A program made the position numbers and the translations under genes. Below, in pieces: positions 7,951 to 8,603 of a stretch of 8,603 nucleotides of DNA (its first letter is position 1; each line of letters opens with the position of its first letter). The DNA is from CAZAYP01 sp964489425 [NCBI: uncultured Verrucomicrobiota bacterium] (GTDB lineage: Bacteria > Verrucomicrobiota > Kiritimatiellia > RZYC01): the NCBI GenBank assembly GCA_964489425.1, contig CAZAYP010000076.1, positions 1 through 8,603 on the forward strand, read 5' to 3'. The notes below the pieces were generated by a model. It made no database searches, was not told where the DNA came from, and worked only from the letters and a program-made list of their open reading frames with translations.

Positions 7951-8603
7951 TTTTTTCGCCTCCAAATTGGCGGGCCTGCTGGTAGTACGTGCGGGCCTCC
8001 TCGATCTTCGGCGGGTCATAGGCGGTCAGCACCACGGCCAGGTTGAAGAGGGCTTCCACGTGCCCGGGCTTCAATTCCACGGCGCGCCGGAACTCCTGCT
8101 CGGCGCGCGGCAGTTGTTGCTGGGCGTTTTGCACCACGCCCATGTAGTTGCGCAGATCGGCATTATCCGGTTCCAGCGCCAGCGCGTCTTCCAGCAGCGA
8201 CATCGCGGCCGGGGCGTCGCCGCGCCGCCAGGTCACCACGCCCTTGAGGCCCAGGGCCATCGGATACCGGGGGTCCCGCGCCAGCAGCTCTTCGAGGTGC
8301 GTGGCGGCCTGATCGTAATCGCCCTTGAGATAGTTCACGCTGGCCAGCCCGAGCATGGCCGGCAGGGAATCGGGCTCGCTGTTCAGCACGGCGCTGTAGT
8401 CGATCTCGGCCTTGGCCAGGTCGCCCTCGGCCAGGGCCTGGTCCGCTGCGGCCAGGTCCAGCGCGCCGGAACCGGAGTCCGCCGGCAAGGCCTCGGGCGC
8501 CGGTTCAGGCGTGGCTTCCATGTCCAGCAGGGCGGCCAGCTCGGCGTCCATGTCCGTCGCGGGTTCGGCGGGCGGGGGGGCGGGTTCTTCCGTCGCGGGC
8601 AGG
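7874..8603 (-). CDS. TPR protein, 5' end outside window (at least 242 aa)
   Basis: The frame is open from the right edge to a TGA at 7874-7876. An ATG at 8551 exists, but it has no Shine-Dalgarno sequence, and the frame continues upstream as Pro/Glu/Ala-rich sequence (EEPAPPPAEPATD) of the same character as the stretch after it. I therefore judge the gene truncated by the window edge, not started at 8551. Counting from that Met, about five TPR units follow (roughly 29-62, 63-96, 97-130, 131-164, 165-198), with typical features: ALAEGDLAKAEIDY, YLKGDYDQAATHLEELLARDP, RRGDAPAAMSLLEDALALEPDN, AEQEFRRAVELKPGHVEALFNLA and EEARTYYQQA. The tail is short, acidic and Pro-rich (ADEPPLPDEP). TPRs bind partner proteins; the overlap with the next gene suggests the partner may be one of the two coiled-coil proteins (inference). 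Whether this protein is cytoplasmic or exported cannot be decided without its N-terminus. Confidence 0.88.
   Translation of the reverse strand, partial: LPATEEPAPPPAEPATDMDAELAALLDMEATPEPAPEALPADSGSGALDLAAADQALAEGDLAKAEIDYSAVLNSEPDSLPAMLGLASVNYLKGDYDQAATHLEELLARDPRYPMALGLKGVVTWRRGDAPAAMSLLEDALALEPDNADLRNYMGVVQNAQQQLPRAEQEFRRAVELKPGHVEALFNLAVVLTAYDPPKIEEARTYYQQARQFGGEKNEELEAVLYPGGMPGADEPPLPDEP
7959..7963 (-). promoter_or_regulatory. Ribosome binding site inside the TPR gene, for the 1065-aa coiled-coil gene
   Basis: The minus strand reads GGAGG, an 8-nt spacer (CGAAAAAA), then ATG at 7950. The site sits within the coding sequence of the upstream TPR gene, where it encodes Phe-Gly-Gly, 77 bp before that gene ends. 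It is the main evidence for the long overlap; ribosomes finishing the TPR gene pass directly over it, which would favour coupled translation. Confidence 0.7.

Noticed and set aside
5644-8046. A plus-strand open frame of 800 codons antisense to the 1065-aa coiled-coil gene
   Set aside because: It is again codon-aligned with the minus-strand gene and explained by the same codon bias. It has Gly/Leu/Arg-rich composition, shows no domain, and runs into the overlapping TPR gene.
8518-8551. ATG at 8551 (or at 8521) as the true start of the TPR protein
   Set aside because: Neither has a ribosome site, and the open frame with linker-like composition continues to the window edge.

Overview
The window is GC-rich bacterial DNA (by eye well above 60% G+C) and all of its real coding sequence lies on the minus strand. 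Reading 5'->3' on that strand, from the right edge to the left, it holds three co-directional genes: (1) the 3' part of a tetratricopeptide-repeat (TPR) protein gene, 8603-7874; (2) a complete 1065-residue exported coiled-coil protein, 7950-4753, whose start overlaps the end of the TPR gene by 77 bp; (3) the first 1535 codons of a giant exported coiled-coil protein, 4607-1, which runs off the left edge without a stop.

I translated gene 3 codon by codon across the whole window and found no in-frame stop and no cysteine. After its signal peptide it is almost pure Ala/Gln/Leu/Glu/Lys/Arg heptad sequence, interrupted only by rare prolines that sit in a recurring motif (Pro-x-Leu/Ile with leucines in heptad register). 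Two segments spaced exactly 157 codons apart near the left edge are a fairly recent internal duplication. Gene 2 is more modular: an unusual N-terminus (a possible short lipobox and then a second hydrophobic segment), a TPR-like helical hairpin, an Ala/Pro linker, long coiled coil, a Pro/Thr linker and a final coiled coil. The TPR gene fragment has about five TPR units preceded by an acidic Pro/Glu/Ala linker that continues beyond the window.

The simplest reading is an operon for an envelope-associated filament or scaffold: a TPR adaptor plus two secreted coiled-coil rods, one very large. Neither coiled-coil protein shows an ATPase (Walker) motif in the visible sequence, so although automatic pipelines may call them SMC-like, they are not SMC proteins. 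The combination of high GC, TPR/coiled-coil abundance and the style of the TPR gene suggests a member of the PVC superphylum (Verrucomicrobiota/Kiritimatiellota-like), but this is an inference from general style and no marker gene is present.

There are no RNA genes, insertion sequences, CRISPR arrays or recognisable phage genes. The only non-coding stretch is a 145-bp gap (4608-4752) between the two coiled-coil genes. Long plus-strand open frames exist antisense to both coiled-coil genes, but they are codon-aligned shadows produced by biased codon use.
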